NCBI RefSeq assembly: GCF_050908995.1
Contig: NC_135126.1
Span: 8,804,001 to 8,868,000 of the forward strand
Direction: 5' to 3'
DNA length: 64,000 bases
DNA from: Andrena cerasifolii
Taxonomy: Eukaryota > Arthropoda > Insecta > Hymenoptera > Andrenidae
The notes below the pieces were generated by a model. That model did no database searches, had not been told where the DNA came from, and worked only from the letters and a program-made list of their open reading frames with translations. Position numbers and translations under genes: made by a program. Positions within the stretch are counted from its first letter, which is position 1. Every line of letters begins with the position of its first letter. Below are positions 13,836 to 26,000 of the stretch, piece by piece.

Positions 13836-13849
13836 GCAGATGTTTGCGA

Positions 13850-15135
13850 AGCCTGCTACACAATCGGCATTTTTTGGCGTTTTTTATTTTTCACAGCTTG
13901 GTTTTTCAATTTAAAAATCTGAAAAAAAATCAGGACAATAGTAACAATCATACGTACTTACAGTAAAAATATAATTATAGTGCCAAGCCTGCTTCGATAC
14001 ACAATCGGCATTTTTTAACATTTTTTGGCGTTTTTTATTTTTCACGGCTTGGTTTTTCAATTTAAAAATCTGAAAAAAATTCAGGACAATAGTAACAATC
14101 ATACGTACTTACAGTAAAAATATAATTATAGTGCCAAGCCTGCTTCAATACACAATCGGCATTTTTCAGCATTTTTTGGCGTTTTTTATTTTTCACGGCT
14201 TGGTTTTTCAATTTAAAAATCTGAAAAAAATTCAGGACAATAGTAACAATCATACGTACTTACAGTAAAAATATAATTATAGTGCCAAGCCTGCTTCGAT
14301 ACACAATCGGCATTTTTTAACATTTTTTGGCGTTTTTTATTTTTCACGGCTTGGTTTTTCAATTTAAAAATCTGAAAAAAATTCATGACAATAGTAACAA
14401 TCATACGTACTTACAGTAAAAATATAATTATAGTGCCAAGCCTGCTTCGATACACAATCGGCATTTTTCAGCATTTTTTGGCGTTTTTTATTTTTCACGG
14501 CTTGGTTTTTCAATTTAAAAATCTGAAAAAAATTCAGGACAATAGTAACAATCATACGTACTTACAGTAAAAATATAATTATAGTGCCAAGCCTGCTTCA
14601 ATACACAATCGGCATTTTTCAGCATTTTTTGGCGTTTTTTATTTTTCACGGCTTGGTTTTTCAATTTAAAAATCTGAAAAAAATTCAGGACAATAGTAAC
14701 AATCATACGTACTTACAGTAAAAATATAATTATAGTGCCAAGCCTGCTTCGATACACAATCGGCATTTTTCAGCATTTTTTGGCGTTTTTTATTTTTCAC
14801 GGCTTGGTTTTTCAATTTAAAAATCTGAAAAAAATTCAGGACAATAGTAACAATCATACGTACTTACAGTAAAAATATAATTATAGTGCCAAGCCTGCTT
14901 CAATACACAATCGGCATTTTTCAGCATTTTTTGGCGTTTTTTATTTTTCACGGCTTGGTTTTTCAATCTAAAAATCTGAAAAAAATTCAGGACAATAGTA
15001 ACAATCATACGTACTTACAGTAAAAATATACTTATAGTGCCAATCCTGCTTCGATACACAATCGGCATTTTTCAGCATTTTTTGGCGTTTTTTATTTTTC
15101 ACAGCTTGGTTTTTCAATTTAAAAATCTGAAACAA
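13850..15135. repeat. Tandem array B, 151-bp unit, about 8.5 copies
   Basis: A T-rich unit recurs every 151 bp; landmarks such as ACAATCGGCATTTTT and CAATCATACGTACTTACAG are repeated through the block. Copies differ at few positions; the clearest is CTTCGATAC versus CTTCAATAC, which nearly alternates. Each unit contains CCAAGCC and its complement GGCTTGG about 55 bp apart, and a CTGAA-N5-TTCAG palindrome, so it could fold. The first copy is truncated. The array interrupts a unit of the array A/C family: sequence up to GATGTTT at about 13845 belongs to that family and resumes at about 15261. The 63-residue open frames on the minus strand result from the periodicity and are not counted as genes. 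Confidence 0.95.
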
Positions 15136-15259
15136 TTCTCTAGTATGTGCCCTGATAACAGAAATGTCTCTGATTTTTTTCAAAATTTGTCATCCCCTAG
15201 TATAGGAGAAATTCGGCAAAAACCTGATTTCCTATTTTTGCCCTTTACTACCCTCCTTT

Positions 15260-15645
15260 AGTATACCTCTTTCCACTTCATGTTCTCCTGATATATTGGC
15301 AAAATCTGGCGAAAATTTTCAGAATGCACAAAACTGGGCTTTGTAACAGGAGAACATGCCGTCGAAAGAGATGGCACAAAGTAACGTCTCCGGACAGCAA
15401 ATCAAAGAGCGAGAAGTGGCGCAGATGTTTCGAGACAGTGACTGTTCTGAAATTTAGTATACCTCTTTCCACTTCATGTTCTCCTGATATATTGGCCAAA
15501 ATCTGGCGAAAATTTTCAGAATGCCCAAGACTGGGCTTTGTAACAGGAGAACATGCCGTCGAAAGAGATGGCACAAAGTAACGTCTCCGGACAGCAAATC
15601 AAAGAGCGAGAAGTGGCGCAGGTGTTTCGGGACAGTGACTGTTTA
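15260..15645. repeat. Array C, about 198-bp units related to array A, two copies
   Basis: Two copies of a longer variant of the array A unit, with landmarks TTTCAGAATGC at about 15317 and 15515. They share the CAGGAGAACATG and CATGTTCTCCTG arms with array A but have a different interior (CAAATCAAAGAGCGAGAAG, then GACAGTGACTG). The same interior is found at the right end of array A (13800-13845), so A and C are one family split by array B. A short hairpin (AAGAGACGCAG and CTGCGCCTCTT) follows at 15650-15695. Confidence 0.9.
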
Positions 15646-15744
15646 ACGAAGAGACGCAGAATTTTCGAACGCCTCTTGAAAGGCCTGCGCCTCTTATTTG
15701 CAACTTTAAGGCAAATGATTAGGTTTTTTCAGTTTCTTTAATTC

Positions 15745-15915
15745 CTATGATGTTTTGCTGTACGTATAAACATTGAAGATCGCATAAAACACTTATTTCA
15801 TGATACCTCGTCTGTGGTTGTATACATGCAGAAAATTTCATCGAAATTAGTTGACGTAGCTATAAGCTACAAACACTTAAAAATAGCTGAAATCACAGTT
15901 TCCGGCCTATAATTG
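15745..15915. repeat. Dispersed repeat fragment related to the foldback element at 21 kb
   Basis: The stretch starting TTGTATACATGC at 15818 and running to about 15903 aligns with 21397-21490 in the same orientation, with substitutions (ATGCAGAAAATTTCATCGAA versus ATGCTGAAAATGTCATCAAA). Two such copies indicate a degenerate dispersed element. Its class cannot be told from the sequence. Confidence 0.55.
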
Positions 15916-18757
15916 TAATAAACATAAAGCTTTTATATATTTCGATACCTATCGCAAACACGTGTGCCTAAATATCTACCCATTAATTACCAACGGATGG
16001 TAATACGATATTTGTCTTTGTAACTGAATTCCACTTTGTTCCGAATGGAATGGAACTTCAGTATTGATTATATCAGATACATATCGATAAACAGAATCAC
16101 ATAAGATCCTTAAGTTAATCGCGATCGCCCAGGACACGGTGAATACCATGGAAGTCTCACGAATCTCAATTTTTTTTCGACCGCGGACCAGAACATACAC
16201 ATTTCTCCGTGTCACTTCTCCCCGTATCCATTGCATTTCTTTGTTATTACACGCCCTCGATATCCTACCACTCTAGAGATTTATATTCCGAGCATATTGA
16301 ATGTCAACGAAGCGATATTGGGAGAACGATATCCAGTGTCTGCGCAGGGTGAAACGTGAATGTAAAGTGCTAAAATATCATGTGTCTGTGAGGATAAAAC
16401 ACGCGAGTGGAGTAGATAGAGTAGACACATATATGGTTATTGTATAGAGTTTCTGGTTAGCTTGACGCCGTCGTACAGATGGCACTCGAAATGCAAATCT
16501 CAATATCTGCCTTTGTTGACATAAATGAGGATAGGATAACGTAGCTATAATTGAACGGATCTAAATAGATTCTGGATCACGCCGCACGTGCGAGTAATAT
16601 AACTAGCCATACAGAAGTAATGAATAAATTGCACCAGGATATTACTATAGATAATCATGTTGCAAGCATTTGCGATAACACTATGTGGAATACGCAGATC
16701 GTTAACCCAACCGTAGGTACTTACTGTCACCAGATATAAGCTTACGATACTCTACTCGTCTTCTGTTAATCTGTTATTGTTATCAATACCCGAAAGCACG
16801 GCGATCGAAAGAGTTACGCTCCGCTAACTCCTAACGCAATGCGGAAGAGATATTCGTCTTTCACTTTCATGGCTACGGAAAAAACGCGTCACAGATTATT
16901 CGGGGTAGATGTATTCCTCGTGCGCCTATCATCGTACGCTCCTACAACGTTGATTTGCTCCCGTGCTGTTACGTGAGAATGGCCTCGGATTCTTTGCCGA
17001 TGTACACAATACCACGCTTTTCAGCGCGATCGCCTTTCCTTCTGTTTTTCTTCCTTTTCAACTGGATTACGTACCAATGCAAAACCTCTTCGCGCTGGTT
17101 TAGGTCCCAGCTAACGTTAATAAAATCGACACGCTGGTATTCCGCTTTGCAGATCCCGCAGAGCAACGTTAATAATCGAGATCTTATCATCTAACGTGCT
17201 CGTTAATTAAACACTGCCTGATATATGCACGCGTCAACGAGAAGGTGTGTGCATTGTGCATTGATTGCAAGTAACGAAGGTCAGTCGAACTCGGACGAGT
17301 TTCAGTAGCGCGACTAGGAATACGGGACGCGAGCCCCGTCGATACGGCTTTCCGCGCTTTTACGCAGCTTGATAGATATGTTAACGTGCGATGGAAAGCG
17401 ACGCGATTCGATAACCTTCTTCCTTACCGATCGCGTAACCTGAAGCAAAGGGTTCGCGCTCGAATGTCCATTCATTATCCCGTGGCATAAGGAAGTATTT
17501 AAAGTTTCCCTTTTTATGCTCCAGCGGTACACGTTGAGCATGATTCGTTATTAACGTGCCTGTAAAGAGACACCGCTGTCGGTGTTTCGAGAGCATGACA
17601 CGATTAAATAGTACGTACACCGTGAAGTCCGTGGCGGGTAGAAGGAGCGAGAAGAGGGATCTAGATCTATTATTACGGAGTATAATAGATCCACCGTAAC
17701 TTCCATCGCTCCACTCTACCTGCGAGTCCTTTGTAACCTAATAGCCGCGCCGGAATATCACGATAACCTTATCGACGTTCAAACTTAATTACTGCAACAG
17801 GGAGTGGCCAGTTGATGGCCGCCATCATCACTTTAATCACTAATGGCACCTATTAATTGCTTATAACAACAGGTGTATATAATGGATCGCCGATATCACG
17901 TTAGGGGGCTATCCTCCGTGACGCGTGCGTATCTTTTGACTACGCGCGATCTTAAATACTGCACGTGTATTCCTGCACTTTCATTCGCTGGGTACACTCG
18001 TCATAAATTTCCGGGAGATGCATTAAGTAACTTCCCCGAAACACGTGTTGCAAAGAAATGAGCTTCTCCTTAACTCCGCGATCTCTTCTGCACCCAGCGC
18101 GTATGTGACTCATTAAACGTATACTCGGGAAGCCAAGCGCGCAAGGTGCATTAAAAGGAGGAAAAGGGAAACGCTGGAGAACCGGTCTCTCGGGAATCAC
18201 AATGACGTAGATTCTGTCTGGCGAATTCTGAAAAACCCCACGAGGATGGAGGCCTCCTTCCTGTTGCACCTAGCCTGCCAAATCTCTCCCTGTAGACACG
18301 CATTTCTACCGAGTCGATTAACCCAAAACCGCAACGATCCCTTCTGTTTACGAGACAGCCGATCACCGTAGCCATCATAGTCCTTCGCGTGTCGTTACGT
18401 CGCGAGAATCTGTCATTGGTACACGGTTCAATTTTTTGTTTCCCCCCCTCGCTACGCGATTACAAATCGTAATTATTTTAAAGTAGCGACAAGTACCTAC
18501 GCTGAAAGCGTAACCGTGTCGCGCCGACCTCGCCGCGAATCAGTTAGACATTACCGACTACGTTTTCCGCCAATCGGGGCGCTGCCTGTCGCATAAGAGC
18601 GCCCGTGCCCGTGAGTCGGTGAGTCCCGATATCACGCCGCGTAGCCGACCGAAAGCTGGGTATTTCCCTCTCGAACGCTGTAGCGGGAGGATCACCGGCT
18701 GGAGGGAGAGAACTCTCACGTATGTCACTCTCACCGTCCGCTTTGCATTCTCCCCGA
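15916..18757. other. Intergenic DNA upstream of GTP cyclohydrolase I
   Basis: No open frame with recognisable domains on either strand. Base composition rises from AT-rich near 16 kb to clearly GC-richer by 18 kb, with many CG dinucleotides. It may hold regulatory DNA of the gene to the right; I see no specific site strong enough to name. Confidence 0.4.
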
Positions 18758-19362
18758 TATATACCGAACGCGACGCGACGCGCCGCTGGTCAGTCGCGTG
18801 AGATTGCTTTTCGGAGGGTCGTGTGCCGTCGATGTCGTGACGCAATCCTTTCGATCTCTTATTGTCGCTGGATAGGTGAGACGAGGGTGGACGGGTAGAA
18901 GCGAGTAGGGAAAATAAAAAAGGGAAAAGATCGTTCGGTGGCGCGAAGAGGGACAGACCCGCCGAGACAAAGGCGACGAGCACAGTGGGAGAGGGACGAG
19001 GACGGAAGAGCCATAGGGGACATTCGCACTCTCCATAGTCCCGTCGGTTCAGTCACACTGCGTCAGTCGACTGAGCGACTTCGCGGCCCTTCCTTATTTC
19101 GAGCTTGTTCGACGCTGCCTCTATTTCCTCCCGTTTCTTTCTTCGTTTCTCCGCTGGCGTCACGCGTCACCGGCGCACGTTCCTATATCGTCTCGCTTCT
19201 TACGTCCCACTGGTTTTACCGAGCAGGCTTGCCCGCTCGAGCGTGTCTCGCGTAAGAGAGAGAGGAGCAGAAACGTCGGTGGACGTTCAGCAACGACGAC
19301 TGAGAGCACTGGACGGACCTCCGCGGGGCACGCGTGAAACGGCTGATTAAATCCGACCGACA
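18758..19362 (+). promoter_or_regulatory. Pu: Candidate core promoter and 5' UTR exon of GTP cyclohydrolase I
   Basis: TATATA at 18758-18763 is followed 34 nt later by a TCAGTC initiator (A at 18792). The CG-rich segment ends in a consensus donor (ACA then GTAAGT, exon end 19362). The next good acceptor is TTTCCAG ending at 19948, directly upstream of the first coding exon. Joining them puts an in-frame TAA shortly before the junction, which supports a noncoding leader and the ATG at 20039. A second TCAGTC cluster near 19045-19070 is an alternative start site. Confidence 0.35.
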
Positions 19363-20038
19363 GTAAGTCTCATCAAGCCCCGACGCTCGAACCCGATTCG
19401 CTGAAACGTGCCCGTAGCGCGCTACACGCGCATCGATCGCGGATCACGTGGTGTAGAGGCGTGCGATCGTAACGCGCTTTTCAAACGCATCCCGTGTCGC
19501 GAGCGATACGAAAAGGCGCGATCGTTTAAAGAACGAGTTCCCCTCCCCCTTGATCTGTACGAAAACGATGCTCGTCGAGGTCCGTGCTGGCGAACGATGG
19601 TTCTTTCAAGTATATACATAACCGTGGGCGAACCGCGCGCGTTTAAGGCAACGATGCCCCATGGTAAATGCAAGTTTCCTTTCTTTCTTTATCCGTACGA
19701 AAATGATGCTCGCTCGATATGCGCTAGGGAACGCTAGTTCTGCAAAGTGATCGCTGACAGCGTTAGAACCCCGGGCGCGATGATAAATACGTAAGTCGCC
19801 AGAGTGACGGTTATTGTCGCAACACCAGCTCGATAATGTGTTATTGTTACGAGCCTATTGTCGCTGCTTAGTACCAACCCCAGCTCTTTAATCTACGTTT
19901 GTTTTTCTCTCTTTTCGTTCCGCTAAGACGCTTCGAATCAATTTCCAGCTAGATCGTCTGCCGGTACTTTTCTGTGACGGGAAGGGATCCGGAGAAACGG
20001 TGTCTAGTTCTGGAAGAGGCACAGGAAGACGGCCAGTC

Positions 20039-23000
20039 ATGAACGGGGTTAACAATCAATGCGGGAAAATCAAGGACTCGAGCATATACGACGGCGAGGA
20101 TAATCGCACGAATATGGTGATAAGGAAGCCAGTTCCTCTGAGAACTGTCTCCTGGTCGGACAGCGTCGAGGAGACCAACCTGGATGTGCCAGGAACGCCC
20201 AGGACACCGCGTACCTCTACCACGCCAGGTATACCGCGTAGGTTGAACCAATTATATTCTACGATTCATCCAATAGAAAATATACAGTGGTTTTTAACAC
20301 TGACGCGGGTGTTGTTGAATCCGATATCGGGACGAAGTATTATTCGTTGTTTAATCGTTTGGAATATAAACGATAGCCGTATATAATACACTAGCGAAGA
20401 TAATTGAAATAGATACGTACTAGATAAGTAGCCGTCAGTTTTTATGGAGGCTCGCGATGAAAGTGCTGCGTGCTACAAAAAGTGACGAGTCGGACGGTCG
20501 CGGTTTCCTTAGTCGTTGAAATTTGGCGTGATTTACAGAGGCCGCTCGTTACAATAAAGTTCCGCCCGCTTTATTCGTCACTTTCATTGTTCTTGCTCGA
20601 GCGAGTCTATCGCCACGCACTCGGCCGGCATTTAATTTTATTTCGTGCACCGTGCCGCTATCGTTGAATCGGGCCGCGGCCCGTGAAAACAATTCGGGGA
20701 GTAACTCGCCATAGTTCTCGTTTCCGGGTCAATCTTACCCGCTGATCTTAAAATGATAAAAAGCCTGGGAACTGTTGGGGTACAGTTATGATCGTACGTA
20801 ACGCATAACTGTAACGTTACAAATGTAAGATCCCCGGCGGCTTGGCTATCGACTTTCCGTGGGAAAACGCCTTCTTCTTTAATTCGGCGGGAGAAAAGGG
20901 GGGAAACTCCGTCCTCCTATTCACCACGAAATCGACTCTTAAAGTGGGCACTGTGTAGAAGAAATCTCGCGACAGATGAATCGCAATTCATTTCGGTATA
21001 CGTAGCTTTCTTTAGGGGTTATTCTTAAATTACGTAAGCCTTTTTTGGGGGCGGGGGTCGCGAATTTCTTATGTTTTCTTAGAAGGAGGGGGGGAGGCGA
21101 GTCAAGTAGCGTCTTACGTAATATTTTTTTTACCTAATTTTCAATAAATACAAATTTTATCATTAATGTTCCAGAAAAGTAGTTTTAGTTTAAATTTCCC
21201 GAAACCGAATTAAATGAATGGCGGACGAAAGAAAGTTTACACCTTTTAAAATCGCACAAATTTTTTAGAATTTGTCCAAACTACTTGAGCTTTTTTTTTA
21301 GAAGCTGGAAGGATTAGTAAAAAAATAGTAAAGGTCGTTTTTTCAACATTTTTTTCCTCTAATAAGAATTAAATCCAGTTTGTAGATTTAAGTAAGTTGT
21401 ATACATGCTGAAAATGTCATCAAAATCGGTTAACGTTACTCTGAGCTAGAAATGCTTAAAGATCGCAGAATAAGGTCGAAAACCGCTGATTTCGGAATTT
21501 CGCGATTTTTGAATTTTCATTACAGGCTCAGAAAAAAGCTGGAAAAACGACCTTTACTATTTTTTTCGCTGTTCCGACCAATTACATTTTTTTCAACCCG
21601 ACGAAATGCGTCACTTAGCAAACTAATCCCAGCTCCTCAAAAAAACTCCAGTCGTTTGGGCCAATTGCAAAAAAGGTTATGCGATTTTAAATGGTGTAAA
21701 TTTTCTTTCGTCCGCCACCATATATAAACCTTCAAAAGAATTTTAGTAACTAAAAAATTAAATGTAAAAAATATTACGTAAGTAGGGGGTTGGAATATGA
21801 AATCTTACGTATTCTTATACTGGAGGAGGGAGGGGGTAAGAATTCGCCAAAATTACCCTTGCGTAATTTATCGGCCCTTATCGAACTCTCAGCGGTACAA
21901 CAAAATCCTGAGTTCTGCTCCGGAGACAGTATTAAACCTAATATGAAATTCTGAATACCAAAGAATGAATGAAATATCGAATAATCGAATTCCCAAATGA
22001 AACATTCACGTGTGTCTCCCGAACTACGCACGGTATCAGCCCGCTGATAGATCCCCTGATTATTTTCAACAGATTGCGCCGAACGCGCAGATGGACTCCA
22101 CGGAATCGAAGTCCCCGATAGTCTCCTACCGCGCAAACGTAGTTACTCGATTCAATTACGCGGATACGGTTCATTAGCGAGCGATGGCTTAACTCAGTTC
22201 CCTATCGGTGAATACGTCAGTCGCAGCCTCGGCGGCTGGACCCTTACGCGCGCCCGCGAATAAAATCCGCGCGCGAGTCCAGATTACAGGCGCGTGCGCG
22301 TCCCTCGCCGATCGGGCGTTATACAAGCGACATATGATTTCTGCCAATGGAAAATATCGCTCGCCCGTCGCTCCTCCGGCGCTGGCTCTCTTTGAACGGT
22401 TATGCAACGAGTTCGGGAACGCGTGCCCCGACCTCCACGCGGGAACCGGAGAGGAGACGGGCGTCGCGCGCCGAGATCCCGTCGATCCTATAGATCCCGG
22501 GCACGGTCGATCGAAACGCTCCGCGTTTATTGATACGATCGTTCGCGCGCGTTAGACGAACAGATAAGAAAAAAAAAACAAAGCAAGGGAACCGGTTCGA
22601 GGAATTCGTAATGAGCATCCGCGTTACGTTTCGTTGTCATCGATACCATTCTCTCCCGCGAGGGCGTAAGCGCAATTGTAGCACGATGTCGAGCGCGCCG
22701 GCGAATTGCTTTTTAGATAATGATCTATGAATCCAGCTCCTCGAACCTCGCTTGGTCGTGGATCCAGTGACGTCTCGTATACCTCTTTGCGACGAAAGGC
22801 GAGTCAAAGGATACGTCGTAGTAGTCGGCGGAAAGTTTATCGATGTTTACGACCACAGCGATCTGGACCGATCCAAAAGGGACGCGGTTATCGTTACCAC
22901 ACACGGACGTATCTGCTTGACGCGAATCTTCCCGTCGCCGCGGGTCATCGCGAGCGATAACAACGTTATTGCTATTCGCACGCTCACTTTCCTATCCTAG

Positions 23001-26000
23001 CGAAAAATCGGACTGGGCTTCAGAAGCGCGGCTGCGACGAGGATTCTGAATGGGAATCGCGCGCCCGTGTGTTCCAAGCGCTCGCGTCCGTTGTACGTTC
23101 CTGATAATGCGACACCTTGCGCGGCCTTGATAACGGTGCAATACCCTTCTGGTAGATAACGAAACGGTCGGTTAATCGGTTGATCGATCTCGCGGATATT
23201 TGGGTGGTTTGTTACAAGGGGCGATACAAGAGTTGGAAATATTTCTCTTGTTCCCGCAGGTCATGAAAAATGCACGTTCCACCACGATTTGGAGCTGGAT
23301 CACAGGCCGCCCACGCGCGAGGCACTGCTTCCGGAGATGTCGCGGAGCTACAGGCTACTTTTGGGCTCCCTGGGCGAGGACCCCGATCGGCAGGGTCTCT
23401 TGAAGACGCCGGAGCGCGCAGCGAAGGCTATGCTGTTCTTCACGAAGGGATACGACCAATGTATCGACGGTAAGTCAGCCATTCTTTCCTTCATCCCACG
23501 AGGGCGAAGCGAACCTTGCTGGACCTGTTGGAAGAGCGTGGCGTTAGAAGTGGAAGTGGAGATTTTACGAGAATTCTTAACTAAAAGGATAGCTTAATTA
23601 AATAGGAGGGCGCACGATTTTGAAAGAAGTATCGAGCGATAGAAGATACAAGCATCGAAGTCGGTGCCTAAGCAGCTCCTCGAGGATCGCGGGAGCTTCG
23701 GTATGCTTGAGGAATATTATATAAAAGACACTTCTGCGGAAACGAAGTGACTCAGAGAAACTGGAACAAGGGGGACAAAAAAAATTCACGGACATTGTTT
23801 GAACGTTCTCTCGTAACGCAACGATGGTAATGTCGCCTTATATAAAAGGAGTTACAACTCCGTGGAATGTGCTAGTAACGTGTAAGGTCGGCTTCGACCG
23901 TGCATGTAGCACGCATCACTCTGATTATTTATAATCGTTCACTTGGAAATCATCGGTTATCGCTTGATTCCAGGGAAAGTTACGCGAGTCTGTTTTGCTG
24001 CGATTGCAATTAACTGCTGCCAGCGCTGGCACGAGCAACCCCGACTTTGAGTCCGCGCTGCACGTCTCGAACGAACGAAGAGACGCAGGTTTTTTAAGCG
24101 ATAAAAGGAATCTACGGTTTATCGTTAAGAGTAAAGGCGGGGTCGTTTCTTAACCGAGATGTTATCGGATCTCTCCGTTTATTAGGGATTAAGGAGAGCA
24201 TTCGTCGGAATCAATTTCCTCGAGCGGCGTAAGAACCGAGGAATATGTGACGGCGGAATACAGCTACTCGAGTAAAGTACGGCACTTTTCGCTCTATCTG
24301 TCGCAGCGTGCTCGAGACGTCCGTCGGAAAGAAAGAGGAAGACTTAAGGACAATTGAAAGAGAAAAAAAGAGATCGTAAAGCTCGCGATATAAATGGGTC
24401 TCAGGGACGTGCAGCGGAGCCCGGGAAGAATACCTTTCACCTTTTCCTTCCATTTGTCCCGTACGAAGTACAGCTGCCACTGTCCCTACGCTAATTACCA
24501 GCCCGCGGGTGACGAAATAAAATGGAATCGAAACATCGCGGCAGCCGACGATTGTACTCGGATCGTTGCACCCAAATCTCAATTTATCGTGACGCAATAT
24601 TCTTTTATGATCTCGTCATCGGATGCTTCAAGGTCATCGATAGTCCCCAAAGAAATCGTTCAATTGGTTCGACGCAATCGGCTTAAGTAGACCCCGCTAT
24701 CTAATAAATAGCACGAGCCTGCACGTCAGGAGAAATACGCAGGGCAACAGCTACAGGTGGTGGTGAGAGGCTTTAATTCACTTCGACTTAACTCCCTCTC
24801 CAATGAAACTGCCCTATGGATAAGCCAGGTTAACGGCAGTTCGACTCGACCCAGTGAATCTGAAACGAGTCGAGAGCCACTTTCCTAGAGAAAGCTTGGC
24901 CCACCCCCGTCGCTAACCACCCTCTGTAGCACTACCCGTGAAACCATACCACCTCCTGCTCCGACAATTTCTCTTCGGCCTTTCCTTCTCGTCGATAAGC
25001 TTACTCGAATCCCCACTGGAAATGTACACGTATATCTCGACCATAGAAGCGTCTATTTAATGAATTTGAATAAGCTCTTCCGCCGCTCTGGGCAAAAATG
25101 ATTTTTGCTGTTCTTTATATCTATACTTACATAATCGTTGTGTCACTGATTCATCACCGTCCAGCCAAAACCGCTGACCCTGGAAACATGAAATTCGAAG
25201 GATATATTCCTTTTGCGACGTAGGTGCTGGATAAGAAGGGATTTTTTGATATTCCAACCCGAAAGAGGTAAAGGGGTGTGAAATATGTTTTCTCGGACTC
25301 CTTATTAATTCTTAGGCCCGATTAGATGTCAACTTGGTTTTTACTTACAAAGGTTACCCACACAAATGCCTAAAAAACAGATTCAACATTTTGCCCTAAT
25401 CAACCCGTAAGGGAGTGAAAAGGGGTGAAATGTGCTTCCACGGATTTCTTAAAATCTTTTCGGCCCGATTAAATATCAACTTGATTTTTACCTCAAAAGG
25501 TTACCCACATAAATGCCTAAAAACAAATTTCAGGATTTGGCCTAACCAACCCCTAGGGGTGGTGGAAAGGAGTGAAATATGTTTTAATGGAGTCCTTTAT
25601 ATCCCTTAGGCTCGAGTTTGCTAGATTAATTATAAATTTCGATACTAAATCCAAACCTGTATTACCTACTATTTTTACCGCTTTCTTTAAAAGACAGGAT
25701 TTGTTGGCCCGGGATCTATGAAATTGAAAGAGTCAATCGAATCCTGATCGCGTGGAATCGTCCAGATGAAAAATTGGAGTACTCTGTGCTCCCTTTGAGC
25801 CGCGCACAAAGGTGGAGGATAGAATAGAAGGAAATTGCCCAGGACTTGGCGTTGGGGCGGGCGCGTGCGAAAATAGGGTAGTTTCGAGATTTATTTCTGA
25901 AGAGAAAGGGGAGACTTATCGCGGCATTATGCCACCGTATTAAGGGTGTCTCGATGGATCGTTTCTTCTCCCCATTTCCCCGGCGCTCTGGTTACGTATG

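Noticed and set aside
13911..15183. Series of 63-residue open frames on the minus strand, each 151 bp apart
   Set aside because: They are a by-product of the tandem repeat: identical in every copy, in shifting frames because 151 is not a multiple of three, and without recognisable content.
12860..15645. CRISPR-like or phage-defence repeat block
   Set aside because: Units are 151-198 bp, contiguous without unique spacers, and the context is an insect chromosome.
20000..20038. GTG at 20000 as start codon of GTP cyclohydrolase I
   Set aside because: Non-ATG initiation is rare in animals, and an in-frame ATG follows at 20039 in a frame that begins at a splice acceptor.
22208..22555. 115-residue open frame in a GC-rich stretch, as a separate gene or alternative first exon
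   Set aside because: Composition explains the lack of stops; no domain, no convincing donor in phase with the next GTP cyclohydrolase exon, and overlapping frames on the other strand.
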